Positions 20,399-30,913 of a DNA stretch of 61,038 nt are shown piece after piece (the first letter of the stretch is position 1; every line of letters begins with the position of its first letter). Under the pieces are notes generated by a model. It had not been told where the DNA came from. It worked only from the letters and a program-made list of their open reading frames with translations, and did not search any database. The position numbers and the translations under genes were made by a program. The DNA is from Kosakonia oryziphila (GTDB taxonomy: Bacteria > Pseudomonadota > Gammaproteobacteria > Enterobacterales > Enterobacteriaceae), in the NCBI RefSeq assembly GCF_900094795.1, contig NZ_FMBC01000009.1:53860-114897 (forward strand). The letters run 5' to 3'.

Positions 20399-21823
20399 TT
20401 ACAGGTTGTTGTGCTGTTTTTTTACTGCCAGCGCAATACGCGGTTCCAGCAATTTCGCCACGGCGGCGAATACTGGCACTACCACTGAGTTACCAAACTG
20501 TCGGTAAGCCTGCGTGTCGGAAACCGGGATGCGAAACGGCTGTTCGCCGACTTTCTCAAAACCCATCAGACGGGCACATTCGCGTGGCGTCAGGCGACGC
20601 GGACGGCGCGCCAGGTTCTCTGCATTGCCGAAATCAGCTTCACCCAGCGTTTTATCCCAGCCGCGATCGACAAGGATCTCTGAACCGTCTTTGTGATAGC
20701 GCGCCGAGAGCGTGCGGGCCACGCTTGCGGTATTGGTGGGATCCACCAGCCCGAAACCGAAGCCATTCCCTTTTGCCGCATGTTTTTGCGCATAGCGATA
20801 GAGGTATTCCCAAAGCTTTGTCGACAGCACATATTTGCTGTCGACAGTCGGGTCGAGGAGTTGGCCGAAGGTCGGGCGCTGCGTGGGGTAGAAGCGGTCG
20901 ATATCGCGCAGGGTAAAGCCTTCACTGAGCTGTAAATCGCGGCGAAAACCGACCAGCACAATGCGTTCGCGGTGTTGCGGTAAAAAGTGGCGGCCGTCAA
21001 TGATTTTCGGGTCGTCTTTGCCGGAAACATCGGCATCGGCCACGTCATAGCCCAGTTCATCCAGCGTACTCATGATCACGCTGAAGGTTTTGCCTTTATC
21101 GTGACTTTTGAGGTTTTTGACATTCTCCAGTACGAAGATCGCCGGACGACGGGCTTTGATAATGCGCGCAACATCGAAAAACAGCGTTCCCTGCGCTTCG
21201 CACTCAAAACCGTGGGCGCGACCGAGGGCATTCTTTTTACTTACCCCGGCGAGGCTAAAAGGCTGGCAGGGAAAACCCGCCAGCAGCACGTCGTGCTCGG
21301 GGATCTGCTGTTTGATATGGGCGTAAGCCTGGGCTTCAGAAACGGCAGGATTGCCGCTCAGCGTCACTTCGCGGATGTCCTGATTAAAAATGTGTGTGGA
21401 CTTATCGTTGTACCAGTTCGCTTTATAGGTACGCACCGCGTTTTTGTTCCATTCGCTGGTGAATACGCACTGCCCGCCGATAGCTTCAAACCCGCTGCGA
21501 ATACCGCCAATACCAGCAAAGAGATCGATAAAACGGAAACGATAGTTGGGATGATGAGCAGGAGGCGAGGGGAGTAGCGCACGCAGTTGCGCCTCTTCGG
21601 CGGCGGTCAGCGTTTTTGCACTGCCTTTACCGTTTATCCAACGATTGAGTGATTCACGGCTCCATTCCGCTTTTCCCGCCTTTTTCAACTGCTCGGCCAC
21701 ATACTTTTGTCCGTAGATTTCAAGTACCTGCTCGAGTAATGCCCGGTCACGTTCCTGCTGTCGCTGTTGTTCAGTTTCTGCCTGCACCAGCAGGTCCTGC
21801 GCGAGTGAATCAAATTCCGCCAT
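20399..21823 (-). CDS. Dcm-type DNA (cytosine-5-)-methyltransferase
   Basis: A C5-cytosine methyltransferase of 474 residues, strongly similar to E. coli Dcm, which methylates the inner C of CCWGG. Motif I is [12 protein letters not shown] (about residue 98), motif IV is GFPCQPFS with catalytic Cys186, motif VI is LENVKNL, motif VIII is [10 protein letters not shown], and motif X is [10 protein letters not shown]. The N-terminal 90 residues carry a helical extension as in Dcm. The ATG at 21823 has AAGGAGACGCT upstream. No vsr repair gene follows; the neighbours are a chemoreceptor remnant and ygaP, so this may be an additional or relocated copy. Confidence 0.93.
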   Translation of the reverse strand: MAEFDSLAQDLLVQAETEQQRQQERDRALLEQVLEIYGQKYVAEQLKKAGKAEWSRESLNRWINGKGSAKTLTAAEEAQLRALLPSPPAHHPNYRFRFIDLFAGIGGIRSGFEAIGGQCVFTSEWNKNAVRTYKANWYNDKSTHIFNQDIREVTLSGNPAVSEAQAYAHIKQQIPEHDVLLAGFPCQPFSLAGVSKKNALGRAHGFECEAQGTLFFDVARIIKARRPAIFVLENVKNLKSHDKGKTFSVIMSTLDELGYDVADADVSGKDDPKIIDGRHFLPQHRERIVLVGFRRDLQLSEGFTLRDIDRFYPTQRPTFGQLLDPTVDSKYVLSTKLWEYLYRYAQKHAAKGNGFGFGLVDPTNTASVARTLSARYHKDGSEILVDRGWDKTLGEADFGNAENLARRPRRLTPRECARLMGFEKVGEQPFRIPVSDTQAYRQFGNSVVVPVFAAVAKLLEPRIALAVKKQHNNL

Positions 21824-22035
21824 AGCGTCTCCTTGGATTGACGCTCTGAAATATATCACTCATTTGACCCGGAGGAAAAACGCCTGACAAGCCGTTATCG
21901 GCGGCACTTTTGCCTGCCAGGTGATAACGGCGGTGAATGCTTCTGCGCGGTGCGAACCGATGTGCCATTAGCAGAGAGCGGGAAACTTAAAAACTTGCTC
22001 AGCTCGCTGTCGGTTTTCATCCGATACGCCTTTTT

Positions 22036-22560
22036 TCACACTTTGTTCCATGGCATTTTCGCCAGCAGCAGCGCCATGCCGCACCAGCCGCTGATCCCGG
22101 CGAACAGCAGACCTGCACCGACGAAACCAGAGAGCAGGAAAAAGCCCGGATGCACCGCATAACCGAGTATCACGCCGAGCAGGATCAGACTGCCAGCGAC
22201 CATTTGCACCTGCTGCATCAGCGGACGCGGTTGGCGTTTATCTTCCACCGTCGGCATGTGCGCCTGCTTCCAGCCATTCAGCCCTCCTTCGAGGATGGCC
22301 ACCGGCGCTTGCCCTGCGGCACGTACCAGTGCATCGGCATTTTGCTGCGTACGTCTGCCGGATTGGCAATGGAAAATCACCGTTTGCGTGGGTGAGTCGG
22401 TGGCAATCGGCGCACCGTTCAGTAGTGCTTCCAGCGGCAGTAAAACGGCGCCTGGCAGGTGCTCGCGGCGAAATTCGTCAGGCTGGCGAATATCGATAAG
22501 CAGTGCGCCTGCCGCTTGCTGCGCGCGGGCGTCAGCCGCAGAGATCAGGGTATAAGACAT
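22036..22560 (-). CDS. ygaP: Membrane-anchored rhodanese YgaP
   Basis: A thiosulfate sulfurtransferase with an N-terminal rhodanese domain (residues 1-105; catalytic Cys65 in FHCQSGRR) and two C-terminal transmembrane helices, an unusual membrane-tethered form. The 174 residues equal E. coli YgaP. It follows ygaV by 2 bp on the same strand, so the pair is one operon controlled by YgaV, which responds to sulfide/persulfide and tributyltin in E. coli. Confidence 0.95.
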   Translation of the reverse strand: MSYTLISAADARAQQAAGALLIDIRQPDEFRREHLPGAVLLPLEALLNGAPIATDSPTQTVIFHCQSGRRTQQNADALVRAAGQAPVAILEGGLNGWKQAHMPTVEDKRQPRPLMQQVQMVAGSLILLGVILGYAVHPGFFLLSGFVGAGLLFAGISGWCGMALLLAKMPWNKV

Positions 22561-22562
22561 AT

Positions 22563-22874
22563 TTACTCCTGTGGGCAGTAGAGTCCCTTGAGTGTGTTGA
22601 TAATTTTGCTAACCGCTTCATCTTTAATGAAGTAGTTGACCCGCTGCGCCTGGCGCAGGCTTTCAACCAGACCTTCCTCTTTCATTCGTGCCAGATGTTG
22701 CGACGTCGCTGAAGGGCTAAGGCCCGTGATGGTGCTCAATTCACCCGCAGAGGTGCCAGGCGCGTCGCAAAGCATGCAGAGGATCAGCAGCCGGTGTGGG
22801 TTGCTCATCGCTTTCAGCAAGCCAGACGCCTGCTCAGCCTGTTTCTGAAGTAACGGGATATCGGGTTTGGTCAT
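22563..22874 (-). CDS. ygaV: ArsR-family repressor YgaV
   Basis: A 103-residue winged-helix regulator of the ArsR/SmtB family, orthologous to E. coli YgaV. The recognition helix is in SPSATSQHLARMKEEG, and two cysteines (in LILCML and LYCPQE) fit a thiol-sensing role. It autoregulates ygaVP in E. coli. It is the first gene of the operon and divergent from the lipase gene across 127 bp of AT-rich DNA holding the promoters. Confidence 0.94.
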   Translation of the reverse strand: MTKPDIPLLQKQAEQASGLLKAMSNPHRLLILCMLCDAPGTSAGELSTITGLSPSATSQHLARMKEEGLVESLRQAQRVNYFIKDEAVSKIINTLKGLYCPQE

Positions 22875-23001
22875 GGCTTTTTAGTTTTTACTAAATTTAG
22901 ATAAATCTAAAGTAAAGGGTAAAGGAATTCAAGCACAGAATAAATACTTAACACTTTTTGGTTGAATTCTCTCCAACACCTTCGTTTACTGGGGGTAATG
23001 T

Positions 23002-24288
23002 GTGGCGATGTTTCCGGAGAAGATCGTGAAGGTTTTGAAATATGCGCTCTGCGCTGTCAGCGTCTGGGTTAATGGCGCAAGCGCCTGGAGTAATGCCTTG
23101 CCCGTCGGGCCTGCGGCAGGCGATCAATCGCTTTCACCTTTTTATATCTGGGACGGTTCTTTGCCAGCGAACCCTGGCATGATGTTGCGCGAAGAGCCGC
23201 TGCCCGCACAGCCGGAAATCACCGCAGCCAGCATGACGCAACGCATTCTGTATACCTCGCGCGATAAACGCTGGAACGCCGGAATTGTGCCGGTCAGCGG
23301 TTCGCTTTGGTTCCCGAAAGGTAATCCACCCGCCGGAGGATGGCCAGTTCTCGCCTGGGCGCACGGTACGCTGGGTGTTGCTGATAGTTGTGCGCCATCG
23401 TGGACTAACCCGACAGCGCGGGACGCGCATTATATTAACTTGTGGCTCCAGCAGGGTTTTGCGGTTGTCGCCACCGATTATCAGGGGCTCGGCGGGCCAG
23501 GGCCGCACCCGTATATGAACTGGGAAACGGAAGGACGCTCGGTGCTCGACAGCGTACGCGCGGCGCTACAGGCGTATCCGCAGCAGCTCGCGAATAGCCT
23601 GGTGATCAGCGGCCAGTCGCAGGGATCGGGCGCGTCGCTTGGCGCCAGCCTGATTGCGCCGGATTACGCGCCGGAATTGAAACTGCGCGCCACTCTTGCT
23701 ACGGGCGTGGTGGCAACGTTTCCGAATGGGCCGGTGAAACCCGGTAACGCACGCCCAGGCAATCGCGATCCGTCACGTTTTACCATGTTGCGATTGATTG
23801 GCGGCTCGCTGCCGGATGACGCACCGCCCGCTGAAAAATGGGTAACAGAAAAGGGAGCGAAGCTGCTGGCATTGGCGAAAACCACCTGTATGAGTGAGCT
23901 GGGCCGCTATGAGCACCGCGAAAAACTCGACGGCGGCACGGCATTTATCGGCGGTTCCGCGCAGGTCACTAACGCGCTGCTACCGGTAACAGATATGCCG
24001 GTCAAAGCCTTCCCGGCACCGCTATTTGCCGCCACGGGTCTCGCCGATCACACCTTATCGCCGCATCATCAATACGCCGCAGTGGCTGCACTGTGTGCTG
24101 GCGGCAATGCGGTCGAGTGGAAAACCTATCCCGGCATTACCCATAACGGCACCGTCAATGTCGCTTTTGCCGATGAACTGAAGTTTGTTCGCGGTGTGAT
24201 GGAAAACACCCCACAGCCCAATAGCTGCGGTTCGTTGCAGCCACCAGGGAAATTGCAGCAGCCCATCAAGGGCGTGGCGTTTAATTAG
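23002..24288 (+). CDS. Secreted lipase (LIP family, alpha/beta hydrolase)
   Basis: An exported serine hydrolase of the secretory-lipase family (PF03583 type). Of 428 residues, roughly the first 30 form a signal sequence (hydrophobic core around YALCAVSVWV, likely cut near GASAWS). The nucleophile elbow is GQSQG with Ser206; an acid in GLADHT and the histidine in GITHNGT complete a likely triad, and AWAHGTLG forms the oxyanion loop. The start is taken as GTG at 23002, 6 bases after GGGGGT; an ATG at 23008 is possible. The natural substrate is not evident. It interrupts the E. coli gene order after ygaV. Confidence 0.85.
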   Translation: MAMFPEKIVKVLKYALCAVSVWVNGASAWSNALPVGPAAGDQSLSPFYIWDGSLPANPGMMLREEPLPAQPEITAASMTQRILYTSRDKRWNAGIVPVSGSLWFPKGNPPAGGWPVLAWAHGTLGVADSCAPSWTNPTARDAHYINLWLQQGFAVVATDYQGLGGPGPHPYMNWETEGRSVLDSVRAALQAYPQQLANSLVISGQSQGSGASLGASLIAPDYAPELKLRATLATGVVATFPNGPVKPGNARPGNRDPSRFTMLRLIGGSLPDDAPPAEKWVTEKGAKLLALAKTTCMSELGRYEHREKLDGGTAFIGGSAQVTNALLPVTDMPVKAFPAPLFAATGLADHTLSPHHQYAAVAALCAGGNAVEWKTYPGITHNGTVNVAFADELKFVRGVMENTPQPNSCGSLQPPGKLQQPIKGVAFN

Positions 24289-24334
24289 CCGTACAAGGTT
24301 ATGAGTGTACGTAATAGCTTCCTCTCATGTAAGT

Positions 24335-24366
24335 GTACATAGTACCTTTTTTGGTGTACTATGTAC
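24335..24366. promoter_or_regulatory. Palindromic operator of the toxin-antitoxin pair
   Basis: GTACATAGTA (24335-24344) and TACTATGTAC (24357-24366) are perfect 10-bp inverted arms around 12 bases, ending 21 bp before the toxin start. A long palindrome over the promoter is typical of autorepressed toxin-antitoxin operons. Confidence 0.75.
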
Positions 24367-24386
24367 CTAAACAAGGAGGTGTGCTA

Positions 24387-24718
24387 TTGGATCATGCACT
24401 GGAGTTTATCGAGACGTCGATATTTACCCGGCAGATAAAGCAAATTGCCACGGATGAAGAGCTAAAAGAGCTGCAAAAGGAACTCATTGAATCTCCAAAA
24501 AAAGGGATTTGATACCGAAAACCGGTGGGTTACGAAAAATCAGAATGTCTACGGGTTCACAGGGGAAAAGCAGCAGCGCCAGAGTTATTTACTTTTTGGC
24601 GACCAAAGCGGTTATCTATTTGATTATGGCTTATCCGAAAAACATCAAAGATAACCTGACTGATGCGGAAAAGAATGAATTGAAAAAACTGACGAAATTA
24701 CTAAAAGGTGAGGTGTGA
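24387..24718 (+). pseudogene. RelE/HigB-type toxin, frameshifted
   Basis: A RelE/ParE-superfamily toxin of the kind paired with NadS-like antitoxins. The TTG at 24387 after AAGGAGGTG opens MDHALEFIETSIF and runs to SPKKGI before a stop at 24510-24512. The rest of the protein (PKTGGLRKIRM, VIYFLATKAVIYL, LTDAEKNELKKL) continues in the next frame to the stop at 24716-24718. Adding one base in the AAAAAAAGGG run (24497-24506) restores a continuous ~110-residue protein, so a single G has been lost, or was missed in sequencing. The toxin as written is inactive. Confidence 0.88.
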
Positions 24719-24719
24719 C

Positions 24720-25004
24720 ATGCATTTTTTTGACGAGCTAAAAACCTCTCTGGAAGAGGCTGTAGACATCAAAAATGGGGTTAAGGCTCCGGCAAATGTC
24801 ACACGCTATGAGATAGCTGATGTAAAAGCGATTAGAGAGCAACTCAAGGTTTCACAAAGTGAGATGGCGAAAGCGCTGGGAACCAGTGTTGATACCATTA
24901 AAAGTTGGGAATCCAAACGGCGTAACCCGACAGGCCTGGCAGCCAAGGTGCTGGCAACGATTCAGGCAAATCCCGATTTCTTTCGCGAACTTGCCGCTCA
25001 TTAA
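24720..25004 (+). CDS. XRE/NadS-type antitoxin
   Basis: A 94-residue DNA-binding antitoxin. The helix-turn-helix of the Xre class spans about residues 40-85 (LKVSQSEMAKALGTSVDTIKSWE, seen as SQSEMAKALG and TSVDTIKSWE). It begins one base after the toxin stop, and AGGTGAGGTG provides the ribosome site. It should neutralise the toxin and, with the palindrome at 24335-24366, repress the operon. The frame is intact although the toxin is not. Confidence 0.88.
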   Translation: MHFFDELKTSLEEAVDIKNGVKAPANVTRYEIADVKAIREQLKVSQSEMAKALGTSVDTIKSWESKRRNPTGLAAKVLATIQANPDFFRELAAH

Positions 25005-25188
25005 ACAAAAGCCCGATGGCCAATGCTGATCATTTAAAGATCAGTAGACCGGGCAAGTGGCTCGTAAAAGGATTGTATGCTCACCATTGAGCCCTTTTTT
25101 GGGTATCGGATGGTCTGCGTCATGTACCGAGGATAGAGCGTTGAACCTATCCATATGGTAACTGGTAGGGCGTAATGATCGGCAAAAT

Positions 25189-25215
25189 CAAAAGGATCTT
25201 CTTGAGATCCTTTTG
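25189..25215. terminator. Hairpin in the spacer after the antitoxin
   Basis: CAAAAGGATCT (25189-25199) and AGATCCTTTTG (25205-25215) are perfect 11-bp arms with a 5-base loop; both strands end in TTTTG, so it may terminate in either direction. The remaining bases of 25005-25333 hold a second short hairpin near 25024-25042 and no gene. Confidence 0.65.
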
Positions 25216-25333
25216 AGCATCAATCTGATTGTTCTGATAGTTTAAGCTTTAATATTTTTCTAAATGTCGCATTTTGCCGTATCGCTCCAATCAAGCCTGT
25301 TACCGGGCAAAACCCCTGAATTCCGGGCCGCCA

Positions 25334-26344
25334 TTACTGCGCATGGCGCCAGCGCAATGTTGCAGGTAGTACGCGCTGTGGCATGGTCGGTTCGTTGCCC
25401 TCAATCATTTGGGTGATGATCTCGAAGCAATCCTGTGCCAGACGCGGCACATTCTGCTCTACAGTGTCAATGTGCAGCGACAGCGAATCGTACAGGTAGT
25501 GATCGTCAAAGCTGGCGATATGGATTTCGCTCTCCAGCAAATGATGCTGGCTCATATAGCGCAGCACCCCTTCGAGCAGGCCGCAGGCGGCGGTAAACAG
25601 CGCTTTCGGCGGGCGACCCAGCCTGGCGCACAGCGCGGCGAACATCTCGTACCCGCTGCTCGGGTGGTAGTTACCGTGAATAATCCACTCCGGGCGCGGC
25701 GTTACGCCCGCACGCTCCAGCCCCTGCATAAATCCGGCGAGCCGATCTTTGGTGGGAGAAAGCCGTGGCTGACCGCCAAGAAAATAGATTTCATCGGGGG
25801 TTGCCCGCGCCAGACGCTCGACTAAATCCGCCGTCGGTGTTAGCGAATCAGTGATCACCAGCGGCAACTGTGTGTCATTTATATGGCGGTCAAACAGCAC
25901 CACCGGCAACTGCTCGCTGAGTTTCACGTAGTCGGTATCGCTTTGCATGCTGGAGGCGACAATCAGGCCATCCACCTGGCGTGCAACCAGGTTATTAACC
26001 ACCACAGTCTCCTGGCTGGCATTTTCGTCGGTACAGGCGATCAGCAGTTGCAGACCGGCCTCGCGGCAGAGGTTTTCCAGCTCATGGGAAAAAACGGCAA
26101 AACCGTAGTTGGTGATTTCTGGCACCACCAGCCCCAGCGTGTGGCTGCGGTTTTCGCGCAGCAGGCGGGCATAAATGCTCGGCTGATAGTGATGCTGTTG
26201 GGCGATCGCCAGTACGCGTTCGCGCGTCTCCTGCGCCACGCGCAGCTCTTTGCCGCGGCCGTTAAGTACCAGGCTGGCAGTGGCTTTCGACACCCCCGCT
26301 AGCGCAGCGATATCACTGATGGTAACGCGTTTTGTTTTTCGCAC
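25334..26344 (-). CDS. scrR: Sucrose operon repressor ScrR (LacI family)
   Basis: ScrR represses the scr genes and is released by fructose or fructose-1-phosphate in enteric bacteria. Of 336 residues, the N-terminal helix-turn-helix is [20 protein letters not shown] (residues 8-27). The hinge and a periplasmic-binding-protein-like effector domain follow, with [18 protein letters not shown] typical of fructose-responsive LacI members. It lies 29 bp after scrB on the same strand. Its operators are the three palindromes at 30797, 30857 and 31869. Confidence 0.95.
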   Translation of the reverse strand: MRKTKRVTISDIAALAGVSKATASLVLNGRGKELRVAQETRERVLAIAQQHHYQPSIYARLLRENRSHTLGLVVPEITNYGFAVFSHELENLCREAGLQLLIACTDENASQETVVVNNLVARQVDGLIVASSMQSDTDYVKLSEQLPVVLFDRHINDTQLPLVITDSLTPTADLVERLARATPDEIYFLGGQPRLSPTKDRLAGFMQGLERAGVTPRPEWIIHGNYHPSSGYEMFAALCARLGRPPKALFTAACGLLEGVLRYMSQHHLLESEIHIASFDDHYLYDSLSLHIDTVEQNVPRLAQDCFEIITQMIEGNEPTMPQRVLPATLRWRHAQ

Positions 26345-26373
26345 GGTTTTGCATCATTTAAGGAAACAAGAAC

Positions 26374-27783
26374 TTATTCTATCATGCAAGAACGTAACGA
26401 CCAGTAGTGGGTCTGTACTTCTGCGCCTCCGCGCAGGGTTAATTGCGCCGGATGCCTCGGGAAATAGCGGCTGCTCATCACCCCTTCGCCATCGTTGATA
26501 AAGATCTCCACGCTTGAGCGATCGCAGAGGATCTGCAACTTCTGCGCGCTACCGCGCCAGTAACGGTACAGCCATTCGCCGGTTTGCAGGCTGCGGCGGG
26601 CCAGACGCAGTTCGTTGCAACGCCATTCGAGAGTGAGCGTATCGGCGAAATTGAGTGTTAACTCGCCCTTACTTTCCAGCACCAGCTCAAGTTGCTCCGC
26701 CTCCAGTGCGGGCATCGCTTCTGCCATACCGCAATAGCACTGTTCTTCACCGCGCAGCGCCTGTAGCTCTGCCACTGGCTGCTGATAGAGCTTACCGTTA
26801 CGTTCAGTCAGCTCACGCAGGCAGGTCATCTGGTGGATCCAGCCATTAGCCACGGTTGGCTGCAACATCTCTTCGCCGTCCGGTACGCCCATCCAGCCGA
26901 CCAGCAGGCGGCGGCCATCATCGGCAAGCGTGGTTTGCGGGGCGTAAAATTCAAACCCGGCATCCAGTTCGGCAAACTCGCCGTGCTGATATTGCACACT
27001 GGCGTAATCCAGCGTGCCGCTGAGATACGCGCTTGGGTAGGTGTTGAGGTAGCGTTTCTCCTCGTGCGCCACACCCTGCGGGCAGCAGATCAGGAAGGTG
27101 CAGTTGCCAAGGGTGAACATGTCGGGACATTCCCACATATAGCCCGCATCGCCCAGCCCGTTCAGGCCGCTACCGGCGATTTCACCGAGGTTTTGCCAGT
27201 TCCACAAATTCTCTGAGCGCAGCAGCAGCACCTTGCCCTGTAACTGTAAATCCTGTGCGCCCAGTACCATGTACCACTGCCCGTCGTGCCGCCATACTTT
27301 CGGGTCGCGCACATGGCCGCTGTAACCGTGCGGCAAAGGAATGGCCGGGCCGAGCTTGTCGAAACCGCCGTCGCTGTTTTGTACTGCCAGGCACTGCCAC
27401 GCGGTACGGGAGCCGTCGTCAAACTTCACGTTGCCGGTGTAGCACAGTGTCAGCACACCATTGTTATCAATGGCGCTGCCGGAGTAGCAGCCATTGCGGT
27501 CATACTCTTCGTCAGGCATCAGCGCGAGGGGTTCATGCTGCCAGTGGACTAAATCCGCCGAACTCCAGTGCGCCCAGCATTTGTGCAGGTGCTGGCAACC
27601 CAGCGCATTCCACTGGTAGAACAGATGATAACGCCCGGCAAACTGGATAAAACCGTTCGGATCGTTAAGCAGCCCGGTCACCGGCGCAAGATGCCAGGCG
27701 GGATAGTGGGGATCGGCCAGCGCTTTCGGCTGGCCTTTCATGACTGCCTGCAACATGGCAGGCAGCAGGTTTGTTGAAGCCAT
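26374..27783 (-). CDS. scrB: Sucrose-6-phosphate hydrolase ScrB (GH32)
   Basis: ScrB splits sucrose-6-phosphate into glucose-6-phosphate and fructose in the cytosol. The 469-residue GH32 enzyme has the nucleophile Asp41 in GLLNDPNG, the transition-state stabiliser in HVRDPKVW, and the acid/base glutamate in MWECPDMF. A C-terminal beta-sandwich domain follows. Its start shares one base with the scrA stop (TAATG), so translation is coupled. Confidence 0.97.
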   Translation of the reverse strand: MASTNLLPAMLQAVMKGQPKALADPHYPAWHLAPVTGLLNDPNGFIQFAGRYHLFYQWNALGCQHLHKCWAHWSSADLVHWQHEPLALMPDEEYDRNGCYSGSAIDNNGVLTLCYTGNVKFDDGSRTAWQCLAVQNSDGGFDKLGPAIPLPHGYSGHVRDPKVWRHDGQWYMVLGAQDLQLQGKVLLLRSENLWNWQNLGEIAGSGLNGLGDAGYMWECPDMFTLGNCTFLICCPQGVAHEEKRYLNTYPSAYLSGTLDYASVQYQHGEFAELDAGFEFYAPQTTLADDGRRLLVGWMGVPDGEEMLQPTVANGWIHQMTCLRELTERNGKLYQQPVAELQALRGEEQCYCGMAEAMPALEAEQLELVLESKGELTLNFADTLTLEWRCNELRLARRSLQTGEWLYRYWRGSAQKLQILCDRSSVEIFINDGEGVMSSRYFPRHPAQLTLRGGAEVQTHYWSLRSCMIE

Positions 27784-29153
27784 TATTCGGAGTCCGTTTT
27801 GTATTTCAGCAGGTAAGAGATAACAAACGCGGCGCTAAATGCAATCACCATCCCGATAACATAGTTGAGCAGCGAGCTGGCCTGCACAATCGCCATACCA
27901 GGGATGCCCGTCAGGCCGACCGCCGTCATATACACATGTACTGAAACCACCCACGCGCCGCCCGCAGCCCCGCCGATAAGTGCGGCAATAAAGGGTTTTA
28001 CAAAGCGCAGGTTGATACCGAAAATTGCCGCCTCGGTAATGCCGAGCAGTGCTGAGAAAGCCGAAGGCAGAGTGATGGCTTTGATCTTCGCATCTTTCGT
28101 TTTAAACCACACCGCCAGGCAGGCGCCGCCTTGTGCGACGTTAGCCATCGCCCAGATCGGCAGCAGGAAGTTGACGCCGATAGACGGATTGCCCAGCAGC
28201 CCGGCTTCAATAGCGTGAAAGCTATGATGCACGCCAGTAATCACAATCACCGAATAGATCCCGCCGAACAGCATTCCGGCCAGCCAGCCTGCATGGCTAA
28301 TCAACGTGCTGAGTACAAAGGAGATACCATCGCCCAGTGCGCGACCCGCCGGGCCGATAACCAGCATGGCGATAAAACCAGAGATAATCACCGTCAGGAA
28401 CGGCGTCAGGATCAGATCCAGCGCATCCGGGATCACCCGGCGCAGTTGCTTCTCCAGCAGGCTCATAAACCACACTGCCAGCAGTACCGGAAAAACGGTT
28501 CCCTGGTAGCCGATCATCGCGACTTCGATACCGAAAAAATTCATGGTATGGAAGCCGGCCGCCACGCCCCAGGCGTTGGTCAGCGCCGGGTGCGTCAGAA
28601 TGCCACCCAGTGTCGCGCCAAGATAGGGGTTACCGCCAAACTCGCGGGCGGCGGTAAAGCCAATCAGGATCGGCAGAATGATAAATGCCGCCGAACTGAA
28701 CATGTCGAGCATGATGTACAGCGCGTTGTCCGGGTTAACCCAGCCGTAGGTTTTCACCATTCCCAACAGCCCCATCAGCAAGCCGGAGGCAACAATCGCC
28801 GGGATAATTGGCACGAAAATGTTCGACAGCAGGCGGGCAATACGCTGGAACGGGTTAAGCTTGCGCGCGGCGATATCGGCGGCTTCTGACTTACTCGACT
28901 CGTTGATCCCGGCCTCGGCGATAAACGCGGCGTAAACTTTATTCACCACGCCGGTACCGAAAATAATCTGCAACTGCCCGGCGTTACGAAAACAGCCTTT
29001 CACGCCGTCAATTTTGCCGATTGCTGCGGTATCGGCTTTCGCGTCTTCCACCAGCACTAAGCGCAGACGCGTGGCGCAGTGTGCGGCACTGGCGATATTA
29101 TCCTTACCACCCAGCAGCGGCAGTAGCGCGCGGGCAATTTGTGCAAAATCCAT
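27783..29153 (-). CDS. scrA: Sucrose-specific PTS enzyme IIBC, ScrA
   Basis: ScrA imports sucrose and phosphorylates it at C6 of the glucose moiety. The 456 residues hold an N-terminal EIIB domain with the phosphorylated Cys26 in AAHCATRLRL, then a ten-helix EIIC domain (PFQRIARLLSNIFVPIIPAI onwards, and GVHHSFHAIEAGL in the loop). There is no EIIA domain, so it depends on the glucose EIIA (Crr), which also links it to catabolite control. It sits between scrY and scrB. Confidence 0.97.
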   Translation of the reverse strand: MDFAQIARALLPLLGGKDNIASAAHCATRLRLVLVEDAKADTAAIGKIDGVKGCFRNAGQLQIIFGTGVVNKVYAAFIAEAGINESSKSEAADIAARKLNPFQRIARLLSNIFVPIIPAIVASGLLMGLLGMVKTYGWVNPDNALYIMLDMFSSAAFIILPILIGFTAAREFGGNPYLGATLGGILTHPALTNAWGVAAGFHTMNFFGIEVAMIGYQGTVFPVLLAVWFMSLLEKQLRRVIPDALDLILTPFLTVIISGFIAMLVIGPAGRALGDGISFVLSTLISHAGWLAGMLFGGIYSVIVITGVHHSFHAIEAGLLGNPSIGVNFLLPIWAMANVAQGGACLAVWFKTKDAKIKAITLPSAFSALLGITEAAIFGINLRFVKPFIAALIGGAAGGAWVVSVHVYMTAVGLTGIPGMAIVQASSLLNYVIGMVIAFSAAFVISYLLKYKTDSE

Positions 29154-29229
29154 AATAACCTCTGTGTTCTCGTTATTGTGGTGTTAACCCGGTTGAGACG
29201 ACCCCCGCACCCCGCAGGGGCCGAACTCA

Positions 29230-30759
<1,530 letters not shown>

Positions 30760-30796
30760 CTAAGGAAGAGCTATCATCACAGGACTGTTTTTTTTG

Positions 30797-30810
30797 CTAA
30801 ACCGGTTTAG
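30797..30810. promoter_or_regulatory. ScrR operator 1 (scrYAB)
   Basis: CTAAACCGGTTTAG is a perfect 14-bp palindrome 50 bp upstream of scrY, identical to the sites at 30857 and 31869, and matches the known ScrR operator core. Confidence 0.88.
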
Positions 30811-30856
30811 GTGATGAATCATACCCATGACTAATTTCTTCACGCAATTAAATTTG

Positions 30857-30870
30857 CTAAACCGGTTTAG
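30857..30870. promoter_or_regulatory. ScrR operator 2 (scrYAB)
   Basis: A second exact copy of the CTAAACCGGTTTAG palindrome, 60 bp from operator 1. Two sites at this spacing would allow cooperative or looped repression of scrYAB. Confidence 0.88.
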
Positions 30871-30874
30871 TGAT

Positions 30875-30890
30875 TGTGAGACGGCTCGCA
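30875..30890. promoter_or_regulatory. CRP site of the scrYAB promoter
   Basis: TGTGA-GACGGC-TCGCA fits the CRP consensus TGTGA-N6-TCACA with one mismatch. It lies 4 bp from operator 2, upstream of it on the minus strand, as expected for an activator of scrYAB. Confidence 0.7.
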
Positions 30891-30913
30891 AAACGAAGCG
30901 GTACTCAGGCGAG

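Noticed and set aside
25005..25333. ColE1-type replication origin
   Set aside because: Only a single ~27-bp hairpin is similar; no primer RNA, RNAI or other origin parts are visible.
28131..28889. 252-codon frame antisense to scrA
   Set aside because: Its His/Gln/Asn-rich translation is the expected reverse of a membrane-protein gene.
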